Source: Ornithomonoglobus_A sp045612845
GTDB taxonomy: Bacteria; Bacillota; Clostridia; UBA1381
DNA length: 64,000 bases
Assembly: GCA_045612845.1 (NCBI GenBank)
Contig: JAZKZV010000025.1
Coordinates: 176,185 to 240,184 of the forward strand
Direction of reading: 5' to 3'
Part shown: piece by piece, positions 53,271 to 60,792 of the stretch
Layout: each line of letters opens with the position of its first letter
Numbering within the stretch: the first letter of the stretch is position 1
Notes under the pieces: model-generated
The model's input: the letters and a program-made list of their open reading frames with translations, nothing else
Told to the model about the DNA's origin: nothing
Databases searched by the model: none
Position numbers and translations under genes: made by a program

Positions 53271-54554
53271 TTAGTTACATTTTGTGGATATTTCAAATTT
53301 CTCTTTGTCGCTTCTTGTATATTTAATTGCAATATTCATTATAACTATCACTATAACCATCAATCCGGCGGATATATATAGTGCCGGGTCATATGTATCA
53401 AATAAATCATAGCTGAGATTGGCAAGAGGTGCACCGAGGGCGTAACCTGCTGAATTTACTGCAACAACTATGCCAAGGACTTTATTGTATGAATTTTCAC
53501 CGAAAAGCTCGCCTGTGCAAATTGGCAACATGATTGTTTCCAATGGTAAAGCAAGCGACGAAAATACACTGAAAAACATAGCAAGTATCATGCCTGTGTA
53601 TGAATTTGTAACCATAGAGAGTGCAAACATAATTACTACTGTGGTTACGTAACAAATATTTACAGTTTTTCTTAACCCAAACTTGTCATAAAAAACACCA
53701 AATGCAACCTTAAAGAATGTAAGCACTAAAGAATGTATACTCAATACTAAAGCTATATAGTTGTCTGCAAGACCTTCATCTCTCATTAGAGGTGCAAAGA
53801 CGCCTGTTATTCCCTGAAGTACCATTCCGGTCAAAAATATACATATAAGTGCGCAGTAAAAATATGGTTTCCTGATTATCTGAGAAAAGGGGAGACCTGC
53901 CCATGTATTTCCTTTGGGTTTCTTTTTTGTATGGGTATTTTGGGGTGAATTTTCTTGTGATTTGTTTCTTAAAAGGGAAACTACGAGCACTCCCACAATT
54001 AGAAGAATTATAGCCACCAAACGATATGCACTGCGGTATCCAAACTGCGTTCCTTGCTGGTAAATAATAGGAGATACAATTTGTATGGAAACAGTTGCAC
54101 CTATTCCGTTTGCAGCTAAAACAACACCCATAACCGTTCCGCGTTGTTCCTTAAACCATTTGCCTATTATAGCTCCTACCATGGTTGTTGTGGTCCATGA
54201 CAAACCTATTCCTAAAAATATTCCGCCTATGTAAAATACAAATACATTTGTTCCGACGGAGTATAAAATAGACGAAATGATTAGTGAAATAAAACCGGCA
54301 GTAATCAGTTTCTTCTCTCCAAAATGGCTTATTAACGTGCCAAAAAATAGATTTATGATTGCAGTTGTTATAAATCTGCAACTGTCATTGATTGAAAATG
54401 TACTTCTCGAGATGCCAAGTGCTTCTGTGATTGCTGATATATAAATACTCTTACTTGAACTGCAAAAACCAAGTACAGTAAATACCATTAAGAAGCATGC
54501 ACCTGCAATTATCCACTTGTATTCTATTCTAAATTTCTTGTTGCTGTGTTGCAT
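53271..54554 (-). CDS. MFS transporter (oxalate/formate or monocarboxylate-type)
   Basis: 427 residues with 12 predicted membrane helices in two bundles separated by a charged loop (RNKSQENSPQNTHTKKKPKG). ISRSTFSINDSCRF after helix 1 and FYDKFGLRKTV between helices 8 and 9 are MFS loop signatures; overall it resembles the OFA/MCT branch. ATG 54554 (MQHSNKKF) follows AAGGGGC; the upstream open frame is AT-rich non-coding. Divergent from a LysR gene with fully overlapping promoters, so LysR probably controls it. Substrate unknown, possibly an organic acid. Confidence 0.88.
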   Translation of the reverse strand: MQHSNKKFRIEYKWIIAGACFLMVFTVLGFCSSSKSIYISAITEALGISRSTFSINDSCRFITTAIINLFFGTLISHFGEKKLITAGFISLIISSILYSVGTNVFVFYIGGIFLGIGLSWTTTTMVGAIIGKWFKEQRGTVMGVVLAANGIGATVSIQIVSPIIYQQGTQFGYRSAYRLVAIILLIVGVLVVSLLRNKSQENSPQNTHTKKKPKGNTWAGLPFSQIIRKPYFYCALICIFLTGMVLQGITGVFAPLMRDEGLADNYIALVLSIHSLVLTFFKVAFGVFYDKFGLRKTVNICYVTTVVIMFALSMVTNSYTGMILAMFFSVFSSLALPLETIMLPICTGELFGENSYNKVLGIVVAVNSAGYALGAPLANLSYDLFDTYDPALYISAGLMVIVIVIMNIAIKYTRSDKEKFEISTKCN

Positions 54555-54588
54555 TATTGTAAAGCCCCTTCTTTTTTTTAAATTCTTA

Positions 54589-54620
54589 TTGATTATACAC
54601 CTTTTATGTGATATAATCAA
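54589..54620. promoter_or_regulatory. Mirror-image divergent promoters of MFS and LysR genes
   Basis: A 32-base dyad TTGATTATA-N14-TATAATCAA. On the plus strand TTGATT (54589-54594) and TATAAT (54612-54617) are 17 bases apart; on the minus strand TTGATT (54620-54615) and TATAAT (54597-54592) are also 17 apart. The -35 of each promoter overlaps the -10 of the other, so both cannot be occupied at once. Confidence 0.75.
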
Positions 54621-54673
54621 ATATAAATATATAAATGTTTGGTATTTATTTAAATAAATATAGGAGTAAAGGT

Positions 54674-55636
54674 ATGAATCTTGCAGAAAAGTATGTATAT
54701 GAAATATACAGAGAGGGTAGTTTTTCGAAAGCAGCAAACAAACTGTATATAGCACAATCGTCATTAAGTTTAACTGTTAAAAAACATGAGAAGGATTTGG
54801 GGTTTGTTATTTTTGACCGTTCTTCGTCGCCGATTTCACTTACACGTGAGGGGAAAATATACATAGAATATCTGGAAGAAATTCAGGAATATGAAAAAAA
54901 CATGTATAAGCGAATTGCAACAATATCAGAACCGGTTGATGATAAGCTGATAGTAGGTAACGCGTTTTTCGTATCCAGGTTTCTTCTGCCGGATGTATGC
55001 AAGGAATTTGTGAGCGCTTTTCCGAATGTTGAGTTAAAACTTAATATGGGTGAAACTTCTTTGTATGCTGATTTTTTTGAAATGCTTGATGCAGAAACAA
55101 TTCATTTGCTTATAGGCTTTAAATTTGATGAAAAGAAATATACAGGTATTCCACTTTTAAATGAAAGGTATATAATATGTCTTAGCAAAAATTATCCAGG
55201 TGCTGAGGCATTAAAACCTTATGCACATACATACAAAGAGATTATATCAGGAAAAAAATTTACTGAAAAAATAATTTCAGATTATAGCGTGTTTAAAGAT
55301 ATTGAATTCTTGAGGATTAACAGTACAGGAATTATCTGGCAGGATATGGCAAATTTTTTGATGCACTGTCCTGTTTCGCACTGTAATGTTTATAGTTGCA
55401 GAAATATAGATGTAATTTATGATATGATGCTTAGCGGACTTGGCGCTGCCATAACAACAGACTCTGTTATATCATACCATTCTGATAAGGATGATGTGCT
55501 TTATTTTATTGTAGATACACCAAGACCAACATGCCAGTCGTATATTATACATAAAAAGGATTTTGTTTTTTCGGAGAGTGCAAAGTATTTTATCGATGCG
55601 CTTTGCAGAAAAGCACAAAAAATAAACAGGGGATAA
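54674..55636 (+). CDS. LysR-family transcriptional regulator
   Basis: 320 residues. N-terminal winged HTH (EIYREGSFSKAANKLYIAQSSLSLTVKKHE) and a two-lobed effector-binding domain (KLIVGNAFFVSRFLLPDVCKEF). ATG 54674 follows AGGAGTAAAGGT; the earlier in-frame ATG (54635) has no site. Shares a promoter region with the divergent MFS gene; LysR proteins typically repress themselves and activate the divergent partner with a small effector, here perhaps the transported compound. Confidence 0.9.
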   Translation: MNLAEKYVYEIYREGSFSKAANKLYIAQSSLSLTVKKHEKDLGFVIFDRSSSPISLTREGKIYIEYLEEIQEYEKNMYKRIATISEPVDDKLIVGNAFFVSRFLLPDVCKEFVSAFPNVELKLNMGETSLYADFFEMLDAETIHLLIGFKFDEKKYTGIPLLNERYIICLSKNYPGAEALKPYAHTYKEIISGKKFTEKIISDYSVFKDIEFLRINSTGIIWQDMANFLMHCPVSHCNVYSCRNIDVIYDMMLSGLGAAITTDSVISYHSDKDDVLYFIVDTPRPTCQSYIIHKKDFVFSESAKYFIDALCRKAQKINRG

Positions 55637-55690
55637 ATAATTAGTAAAAAAGACATCAAGAATATGCAAGGTTTAAGAAAATAATAATTT

Positions 55691-55733
55691 AAAAAGAACA
55701 ATAGTAGGTTGTAATCTGAATTGTTCTTTTTTT
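55691..55733 (+). terminator. Terminator of the LysR gene
   Basis: AAAAAGAACAAT (55691-55702) pairs with ATTGTTCTTTTT (55720-55731), followed by more T. Confidence 0.75.
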
Positions 55734-55737
55734 ATAA

Positions 55738-55809
55738 CACCCCCGACCGGAGTCGAACCGATGACTAACCCTTAGGAGGGGCTTGTAATATCCACTTTAC
55801 TACAGGGGC
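55738..55809 (-). tRNA. tRNA-Arg (CCT)
   Basis: A 72-base cloverleaf on the minus strand. Acceptor GCCCCTG pairs with CGGGGGT (G-T at the end); anticodon loop CTCCTAA gives CCT, reading AGG, on stem AGCCC/GGGTT; T arm GGTTCGACTCC. Discriminator G; CCA not encoded. Confidence 0.92.
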
Positions 55810-55837
55810 GTATTATAATATTAAGTTTTAATGGTAT

Positions 55838-55867
55838 AAACAAGCCCTTAATATAAAGGGCTTGTTT
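55838..55867 (-). terminator. Terminator after the sortase gene
   Basis: AAACAAGCCCTT (55838-55849) and AAGGGCTTGTTT (55856-55867), 12-bp perfect stem with a 6-base loop, just past the sortase stop; it also separates it from the tRNA-Arg gene. Confidence 0.75.
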
Positions 55868-55872
55868 TATAT

Positions 55873-56652
55873 TTATTTTACTCTTTTGGCAACTACAACC
55901 ATTCTTTCGTTGCTTGTCCCGTAAGAACAAGTGGACAGTGTTACCAAACTATCTCCGTATAGTGCGGTTTCAGGAATATCATACAAAGACAGACCTTTAA
56001 TTGCTGATATATATACATTAAATTCATCAGGGGTGTTGGCGTCAACAAACTCATGATACTTAAATTCCTTTGAGCTGCCAACCTTTGTGTTAAATACCGA
56101 TATAATTGTATATGTCCGGTGCTCGTATACAGAGTCAAAAACAATTGTTTTGTGCTCCTTATAGAACTCTTCCTTTTTGTATTTCAAAAGTGTATTAAAT
56201 ATGCTTCCGTTACGCATATTGTGTCCGTATATAATCAGGTTTGTACTTGGTTTTGATATATCACACTGATAATCAAGAATAGGCAAACCGCCGGACTGCT
56301 TAACCTTATCAAAATTATGATTAAGATAATATGAGTTGTTGTCCTGTTGCATAACGGGATAGCTTAAATCTGTATCAGGGATATTTATCCAACCAACCAT
56401 ATCGCTGTTTTTGCCATGCAGTTGTGTATAACATTTTAAACGGCCGTCAGAATCCTTTGTGTAATTAAAAGCGTTTTTGCGCTCTGTGTTTTGCGAGGAA
56501 TTGTCCTTTATTACAATATCCTCAAGAGTGTCAAGATGAGCTAAAGCCTTACTTGAATTGTACATATAGACTCCAAGGTAGGCAATGCATACAAACAATA
56601 CAACAGATGAAATAAAAATTATAATTCTGCGTGTTCTATATGTTATCGGAAT
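55873..56652 (-). CDS. srtB: Class B sortase
   Basis: About 260 residues. N-terminal membrane helix (IIIFISSVVLFVCIAYLGVYMY), catalytic His in IYGHNMRNGSIFNTLLKY (class B signature), Cys in VTLSTCSYG and Arg in the following SNERMVVVAKR. Cys-dependent transpeptidase joining surface proteins to the cell wall. The first canonical start (TTG 56598) would cut the membrane helix in half; an ATT at 56652 preceded by AGAGGA gives a complete basic N-terminus (PITYRTRR) and helix. I list that as the likely start. Immediately follows its probable substrate gene. Confidence 0.88.
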   Translation of the reverse strand: MPITYRTRRIIIFISSVVLFVCIAYLGVYMYNSSKALAHLDTLEDIVIKDNSSQNTERKNAFNYTKDSDGRLKCYTQLHGKNSDMVGWINIPDTDLSYPVMQQDNNSYYLNHNFDKVKQSGGLPILDYQCDISKPSTNLIIYGHNMRNGSIFNTLLKYKKEEFYKEHKTIVFDSVYEHRTYTIISVFNTKVGSSKEFKYHEFVDANTPDEFNVYISAIKGLSLYDIPETALYGDSLVTLSTCSYGTSNERMVVVAKRVK

Positions 56653-56657
56653 AATAA

Positions 56658-57638
56658 TCAGTCCTCTTTTCTTTTATAAAAAACACCAAATAACATTCCA
56701 AAAGCAGCAAGTGCTGCGAGTATACTAATAGTAGTCAACGGAGCCTCATCTCCGGTTTTTGGATTAGCTTTTGATGCTGCAGCAGTTGTGGTTTTTGGCG
56801 TGCCAAACTGCACTTTCGCATCCGAATTACCTGTAACAACAACAGTATCGCCACTGTCTAATGAAACAGTTTTTCCTTTGCTTTCGTCAGGATTTAATGT
56901 AAATGTAATATTCTTTGAACCATCCTTTGATGTTATATTACAAGAACCATTTCCAAAAAGTACATATATACCTTTTGAAACCAAATTGTTTTCTTTATCT
57001 GTTTTATCGCCGATATTGATTGTTATAATCTTTTGCTCGGGAGCAGGTGTTGCGTTGGTAGCTTCTTCTGTTTTATTTGTTGAATTTATAACACCCTCGA
57101 TATCAGTATTGAACTCCAGAATCCATTTTATGTCCGATACGTTGTTTTTTAAGTCGTTATATTTTATTGCATCGTTTGATGACATTCTTATGTTAAATAT
57201 CTGTGTATCTGATTGATCGTTTTCGTTAAAAGTGCCTAATATTATGTTTCTCTTGTTAATTGATGTTGCTCTGACTGTATCATCCTCGAAAAGAATATTA
57301 CCATCGCGGGATGAAATGCGGAAATCAATATAATCAATAGCACTGTAGCCTGTATCTATAGCTTTGTCGTCCGCAATTTCTAATCTAAGAACTGCAATGA
57401 CGGGCTTTTCGCTGTTGCTTTCGATGCTTAGTTGTTGAATAATGTCCTTTGAATCAGTAAGGTTTGAAACCTCAGTAATAAGCGGGGTTATATCTTCTGA
57501 ATACTTATCGTCTGTATATGTAGCCTCGACTGCATTCGATGCAGATGGTGTTGTTACTTTAAAATCTGCAGCCAATACACATATGTTGGTGCATATGATT
57601 GAGCATACAACCAAAATTGAAGAAATTATTTTTTTCAT
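56658..57638 (-). CDS. Cell-wall-anchored surface protein with NPKTG sorting signal
   Basis: 326 residues. Signal peptide (MKKIISSILVVCSIICTNICVLA), an unassigned beta-rich ectodomain, a Thr/Ala-rich segment, then a full sorting signal: NPKTGDE, a hydrophobic helix (ISILAALAAFGMLFGVFY) and the basic tail KRKED. NPKTG departs from LPxTG and resembles class B sortase motifs. The next gene downstream is a class B sortase, so the two form a substrate-enzyme pair. Binding target unknown. Ribosome site CAGGAG. Confidence 0.85.
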   Translation of the reverse strand: MKKIISSILVVCSIICTNICVLAADFKVTTPSASNAVEATYTDDKYSEDITPLITEVSNLTDSKDIIQQLSIESNSEKPVIAVLRLEIADDKAIDTGYSAIDYIDFRISSRDGNILFEDDTVRATSINKRNIILGTFNENDQSDTQIFNIRMSSNDAIKYNDLKNNVSDIKWILEFNTDIEGVINSTNKTEEATNATPAPEQKIITINIGDKTDKENNLVSKGIYVLFGNGSCNITSKDGSKNITFTLNPDESKGKTVSLDSGDTVVVTGNSDAKVQFGTPKTTTAAASKANPKTGDEAPLTTISILAALAAFGMLFGVFYKRKED

Positions 57639-57743
57639 ATAAATCGCTCCTGTTCAATAAGTGAAATTATACTAAAGTACATATCTATAAATAAAAATTA
57701 TATCATAAATTTTCTGTTTTGTCAAACGTGTTTACATTGTTTA

Positions 57744-58538
57744 TTATAAATTTTTTGATTTCTCAATGCATGCAGCGACCGCATCCATAACAGCACCACG
57801 AAAACCGCTGTTCTCGAGAGATTCTACTGCACTGATGGTTGTACCGCCGGGAGAACAAACCATGTCTTTTAGCTCTGCAGGATGTGTACCTGTTTCTAAT
57901 ACCATTTTTGCACTGCCCAAAACTGCCTGTGCAACAAATTTATATGCTTGTGTGCGAGGCATTCCGCCCTTTACTGCGGCGTCTGCCATCGCTTCTATAA
58001 ACATAAATACATATGCGGGCGATGAACCGCTGATGCCTGTTACGGTATCCATAAGAGTTTCGGGAACAATCTCTGCTTTTCCTATACTGTTGAAAATGTC
58101 TAAAACAATATTATATTCGTCCTTGCTTACATTTGCGTTAGGAGAAATTCCGGACATTGCCTCACCAACAAATGCAGGTGTGTTTGGCATAACTCTTACA
58201 AGCTTTATTTCCTTACCAAACGCATTCTCTATCTTATTGATGCTTTGTCCCGCAACAATAGAAACAATAATTGTATTTTTCATTATACAATCTTTGATTT
58301 CATCAATGACTCTGTAGAGAATGTTTGGTTTAACTGCAAGCACCAATATATCAGTTTCTGATGCGGTTATCGTATTATCTGAATTAGTTATAACGCCATA
58401 TTCCTGTGATGCCTTTTTTAATCCCTCGATGTTTATGTCGCTTATATATATGTCCTCGGGTGCGGAAATTTTATTTTTAATTATTCCGTTTATTATGGCG
58501 GAGCCCATATTTCCGTTGCCTATAAATCCAATTTTCAT
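57744..58538 (-). CDS. proC: Pyrroline-5-carboxylate reductase
   Basis: 264 residues. Last step of proline synthesis. IGFIGNGNMGSAIINGI (NADPH site), AVKPNILYRVI, MPNTPAFVGEAMSGIS and the C-terminal GGTTISAVESLENSGFRGAVMDAV. Normal length. Overlaps the aroK stop by 4 bases, so it is translated as the third gene of aroE-aroK-proC. Confidence 0.96.
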   Translation of the reverse strand: MKIGFIGNGNMGSAIINGIIKNKISAPEDIYISDINIEGLKKASQEYGVITNSDNTITASETDILVLAVKPNILYRVIDEIKDCIMKNTIIVSIVAGQSINKIENAFGKEIKLVRVMPNTPAFVGEAMSGISPNANVSKDEYNIVLDIFNSIGKAEIVPETLMDTVTGISGSSPAYVFMFIEAMADAAVKGGMPRTQAYKFVAQAVLGSAKMVLETGTHPAELKDMVCSPGGTTISAVESLENSGFRGAVMDAVAACIEKSKNL

Positions 58539-59059
58539 TTTAAATCACCTGTCCTTATGTTATTTAGTTTTTCTACAATCATCTGTGCGTGTTCCTCGGG
58601 TGTTTTGTCATTTGATACTGTTATTTTATAATCGCAATCATCATAGAATTTTTTTCGGAATTCAAACCTCTCCAGAATTTCGTCCGTTGATGAATTTTTC
58701 AGAAGGGGGCGGGTAGACGATGCAAGCGATAGTCTTTCCTGTATTACAGAAAAGTCCGCTGATAAATTCACAATTATCCCGTTGCTTCGGAGAACTTGCA
58801 AATTTTCTTTTTTTAATACAATTCCGCCGCCTGTTGATATTACTATATTATCAAAGGAGGAAACCTCCCGTGCAACTTCTGTTTCCAGATTTCTGAAGTA
58901 TTCTTCGCCTGATTGTTCAAAAATATTATTTATTGTTTTTTTCTCTCTTTTTTCAATTAAATCGTCGGTATCTGTAAAGGAATACCCTAATTTTTCAGCA
59001 AGACACTTACCGATTTTGGATTTTCCTGTTGCCATAAATCCTGTAAGTATTATGTTCAT
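58535..59059 (-). CDS. aroK: Shikimate kinase
   Basis: 174 residues. P-loop in LTGFMATGKSKIGK, shikimate-binding DTDDLIEKREKKTI and EEYFRNLETEV, VISTGGGIVL, and the lid Arg in STRPLLKN. Normal length. Four-base ATGA overlaps with both neighbours. Confidence 0.95.
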   Translation of the reverse strand: MNIILTGFMATGKSKIGKCLAEKLGYSFTDTDDLIEKREKKTINNIFEQSGEEYFRNLETEVAREVSSFDNIVISTGGGIVLKKENLQVLRSNGIIVNLSADFSVIQERLSLASSTRPLLKNSSTDEILERFEFRKKFYDDCDYKITVSNDKTPEEHAQMIVEKLNNIRTGDLK

Positions 59060-59913
59060 CTGTTAAACACCTCTTTTTTTATGCAATCTGCAAAAGAGCT
59101 ATCAAGCTTGACACCGGTAAAAAGCTCGTACGCAAAAATCCCCTGGTATATTAACATTCCAAGGCCATTTAAAATTTTTGCGCCGCGTTTTTCACTTTCC
59201 TGTAAAAATAGTGTTTTATCCGGATTGTAGATCATATCAACAACTGCAGTTTCTGAACTTATAAAATCAAGATTTTTTATATCGTCTATTGAGTCTGTGG
59301 GTAACGCATTTTCCTGTGGACTCATTCCGGCAGATGTTGTATTTATTACAATATCAAAATTGAAGCTGTCAATGCTTGTTTTTATTTTATAGCCGGTTTT
59401 TCTATACACCAAATCTGCGATAATATCTGCCTTTTCCTGAGTGCGGTTTACTATTGTTATTGATGAGGGCGATTCCTTAATTAACCTTATAACAGTTGGT
59501 GTTGCTACACCGCCTGCACCTATTATCAATATATTTTTATTGCATACACTTATGCCGGCACTTATAAGAGAAGTATAAAAACCGTCGGAATCGGTATTAT
59601 ATCCAATCAGTTTTCCGTCGCGGTTTACTATGGTATTCACGGAATCTAACATTCTTGCATTATCAGAGATTTCGTCAAGATACTTCATAACATTTTTCTT
59701 ATGAGGTGCGGTAACATTTACACCGCATATTCCCATTGCGCGTATTCCGTTGAGCGCCTCTTTTAAGTTATCCTCTTCTACTTTGAATGCAGTATAAACA
59801 TAGTTGTTGCCTATTTTTTTTGATATGTAATTATGCATTTTAGGTGAAAAACTATGTTCTACCGGATTCCCGATAATTGCAAGAAGTTTTGTTTTTGCAT
59901 CTATGTTCTTCAT
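59056..59913 (-). CDS. aroE: Shikimate dehydrogenase
   Basis: 285 residues. Substrate-binding PVEHSFSPKMHN, catalytic Lys in NVTAPHKKNVMKYLD, NTDSDGFYTSL and NADP-binding IIGAGGVATPTVIRLI. Normal length. First gene of aroE-aroK-proC; the pathway product goes to AroC elsewhere in this window. Confidence 0.95.
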   Translation of the reverse strand: MKNIDAKTKLLAIIGNPVEHSFSPKMHNYISKKIGNNYVYTAFKVEEDNLKEALNGIRAMGICGVNVTAPHKKNVMKYLDEISDNARMLDSVNTIVNRDGKLIGYNTDSDGFYTSLISAGISVCNKNILIIGAGGVATPTVIRLIKESPSSITIVNRTQEKADIIADLVYRKTGYKIKTSIDSFNFDIVINTTSAGMSPQENALPTDSIDDIKNLDFISSETAVVDMIYNPDKTLFLQESEKRGAKILNGLGMLIYQGIFAYELFTGVKLDSSFADCIKKEVFNR

Positions 59914-60028
59914 TGTCGTATTTTCAACTCCGTATATGTTTTATAGTTATAATATAATATATGTTTAAATATTTGTCAATGTCTGCAAGTAATTTGTATT
60001 CTAAAAGTAACACAATATCGATATTTTA

Positions 60029-60724
60029 TTAAAAATTACCATTTTTGCTCATTTCTGCATACAGACTTTTTAAGCATCGCTTTTCTATTCTCGATACATA
60101 GCTTCTGCTTATACCTAATTCGCGGGCAACTTCTTTTTGCGTTTTCTTGGGTGTATTTCCTAACCCATAGCGCATGGTCATAATTTTAATTTCTTTATCT
60201 GTAAGTACATTTTTTATTGCCTCGTAGAGTTGAGATGTTTCAATTTTCAAACCAATTATTTCACATATATCGGCGTCATCATTTGTAAGAATATCCGATA
60301 GAGTCATCGAGTTGCCTTCTTTGTCCGAACCTATGCTTTCTTCCATGGATATTTCGTTGCTGAGTCGTTTAATGCTCCTCAAATGCATAAGTATTTCGTT
60401 TTCGATACAGCGTGATACGTATGATGAAAGACGGATGCTTTTCTTTGAATTAAATGTGTTGATTCCCTTTATCAGACCTATTGTTCCTATTGAAATTAAA
60501 TCTTCGAGATTTCTCTCATCGCTGTATTTTTTTGCAATATGTGCAACAAGGCGCAGATTATGTTCTATCAGGATATGCTTTGCCTCGTTATCGCCATCTC
60601 CAAATTGTTTTATGTATTTCTTTTCTTCGTCGGGGGATAGAGGCTTGGGAAAAGCAGTATTGCCTGATACATATCCTGCAAGGATAATAAACGCCTCAAA
60701 AATACTTGACAATAATTCAAACAC
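60029..60724 (-). CDS. sigK: Sporulation sigma factor K precursor
   Basis: About 231 residues. N-terminal hydrophobic pro-sequence (LLSSIFEAFIILAGYV) that keeps the factor inactive, then AFPKPLSPDEEKKYI, EHNLRLVAHIAKKYSDE, DLISIGTIGLIKGINTF, CIENEILMHLRSIKR (region 2) and TQKEVARELGISRSYVSRIEKR (region 4). Directs late mother-cell genes. The gene is intact, not split by a skin element. GTG 60724 has AGGAGTG 9 bases upstream; GTG 60736 is inside that site. Confidence 0.93.
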   Translation of the reverse strand: MFELLSSIFEAFIILAGYVSGNTAFPKPLSPDEEKKYIKQFGDGDNEAKHILIEHNLRLVAHIAKKYSDERNLEDLISIGTIGLIKGINTFNSKKSIRLSSYVSRCIENEILMHLRSIKRLSNEISMEESIGSDKEGNSMTLSDILTNDDADICEIIGLKIETSQLYEAIKNVLTDKEIKIMTMRYGLGNTPKKTQKEVARELGISRSYVSRIEKRCLKSLYAEMSKNGNF

Positions 60725-60792
60725 TATATATATCACTCCTTTTTATGTATCAATATAATATGCAATAACAGAGCGATATGTTACAATAAATG

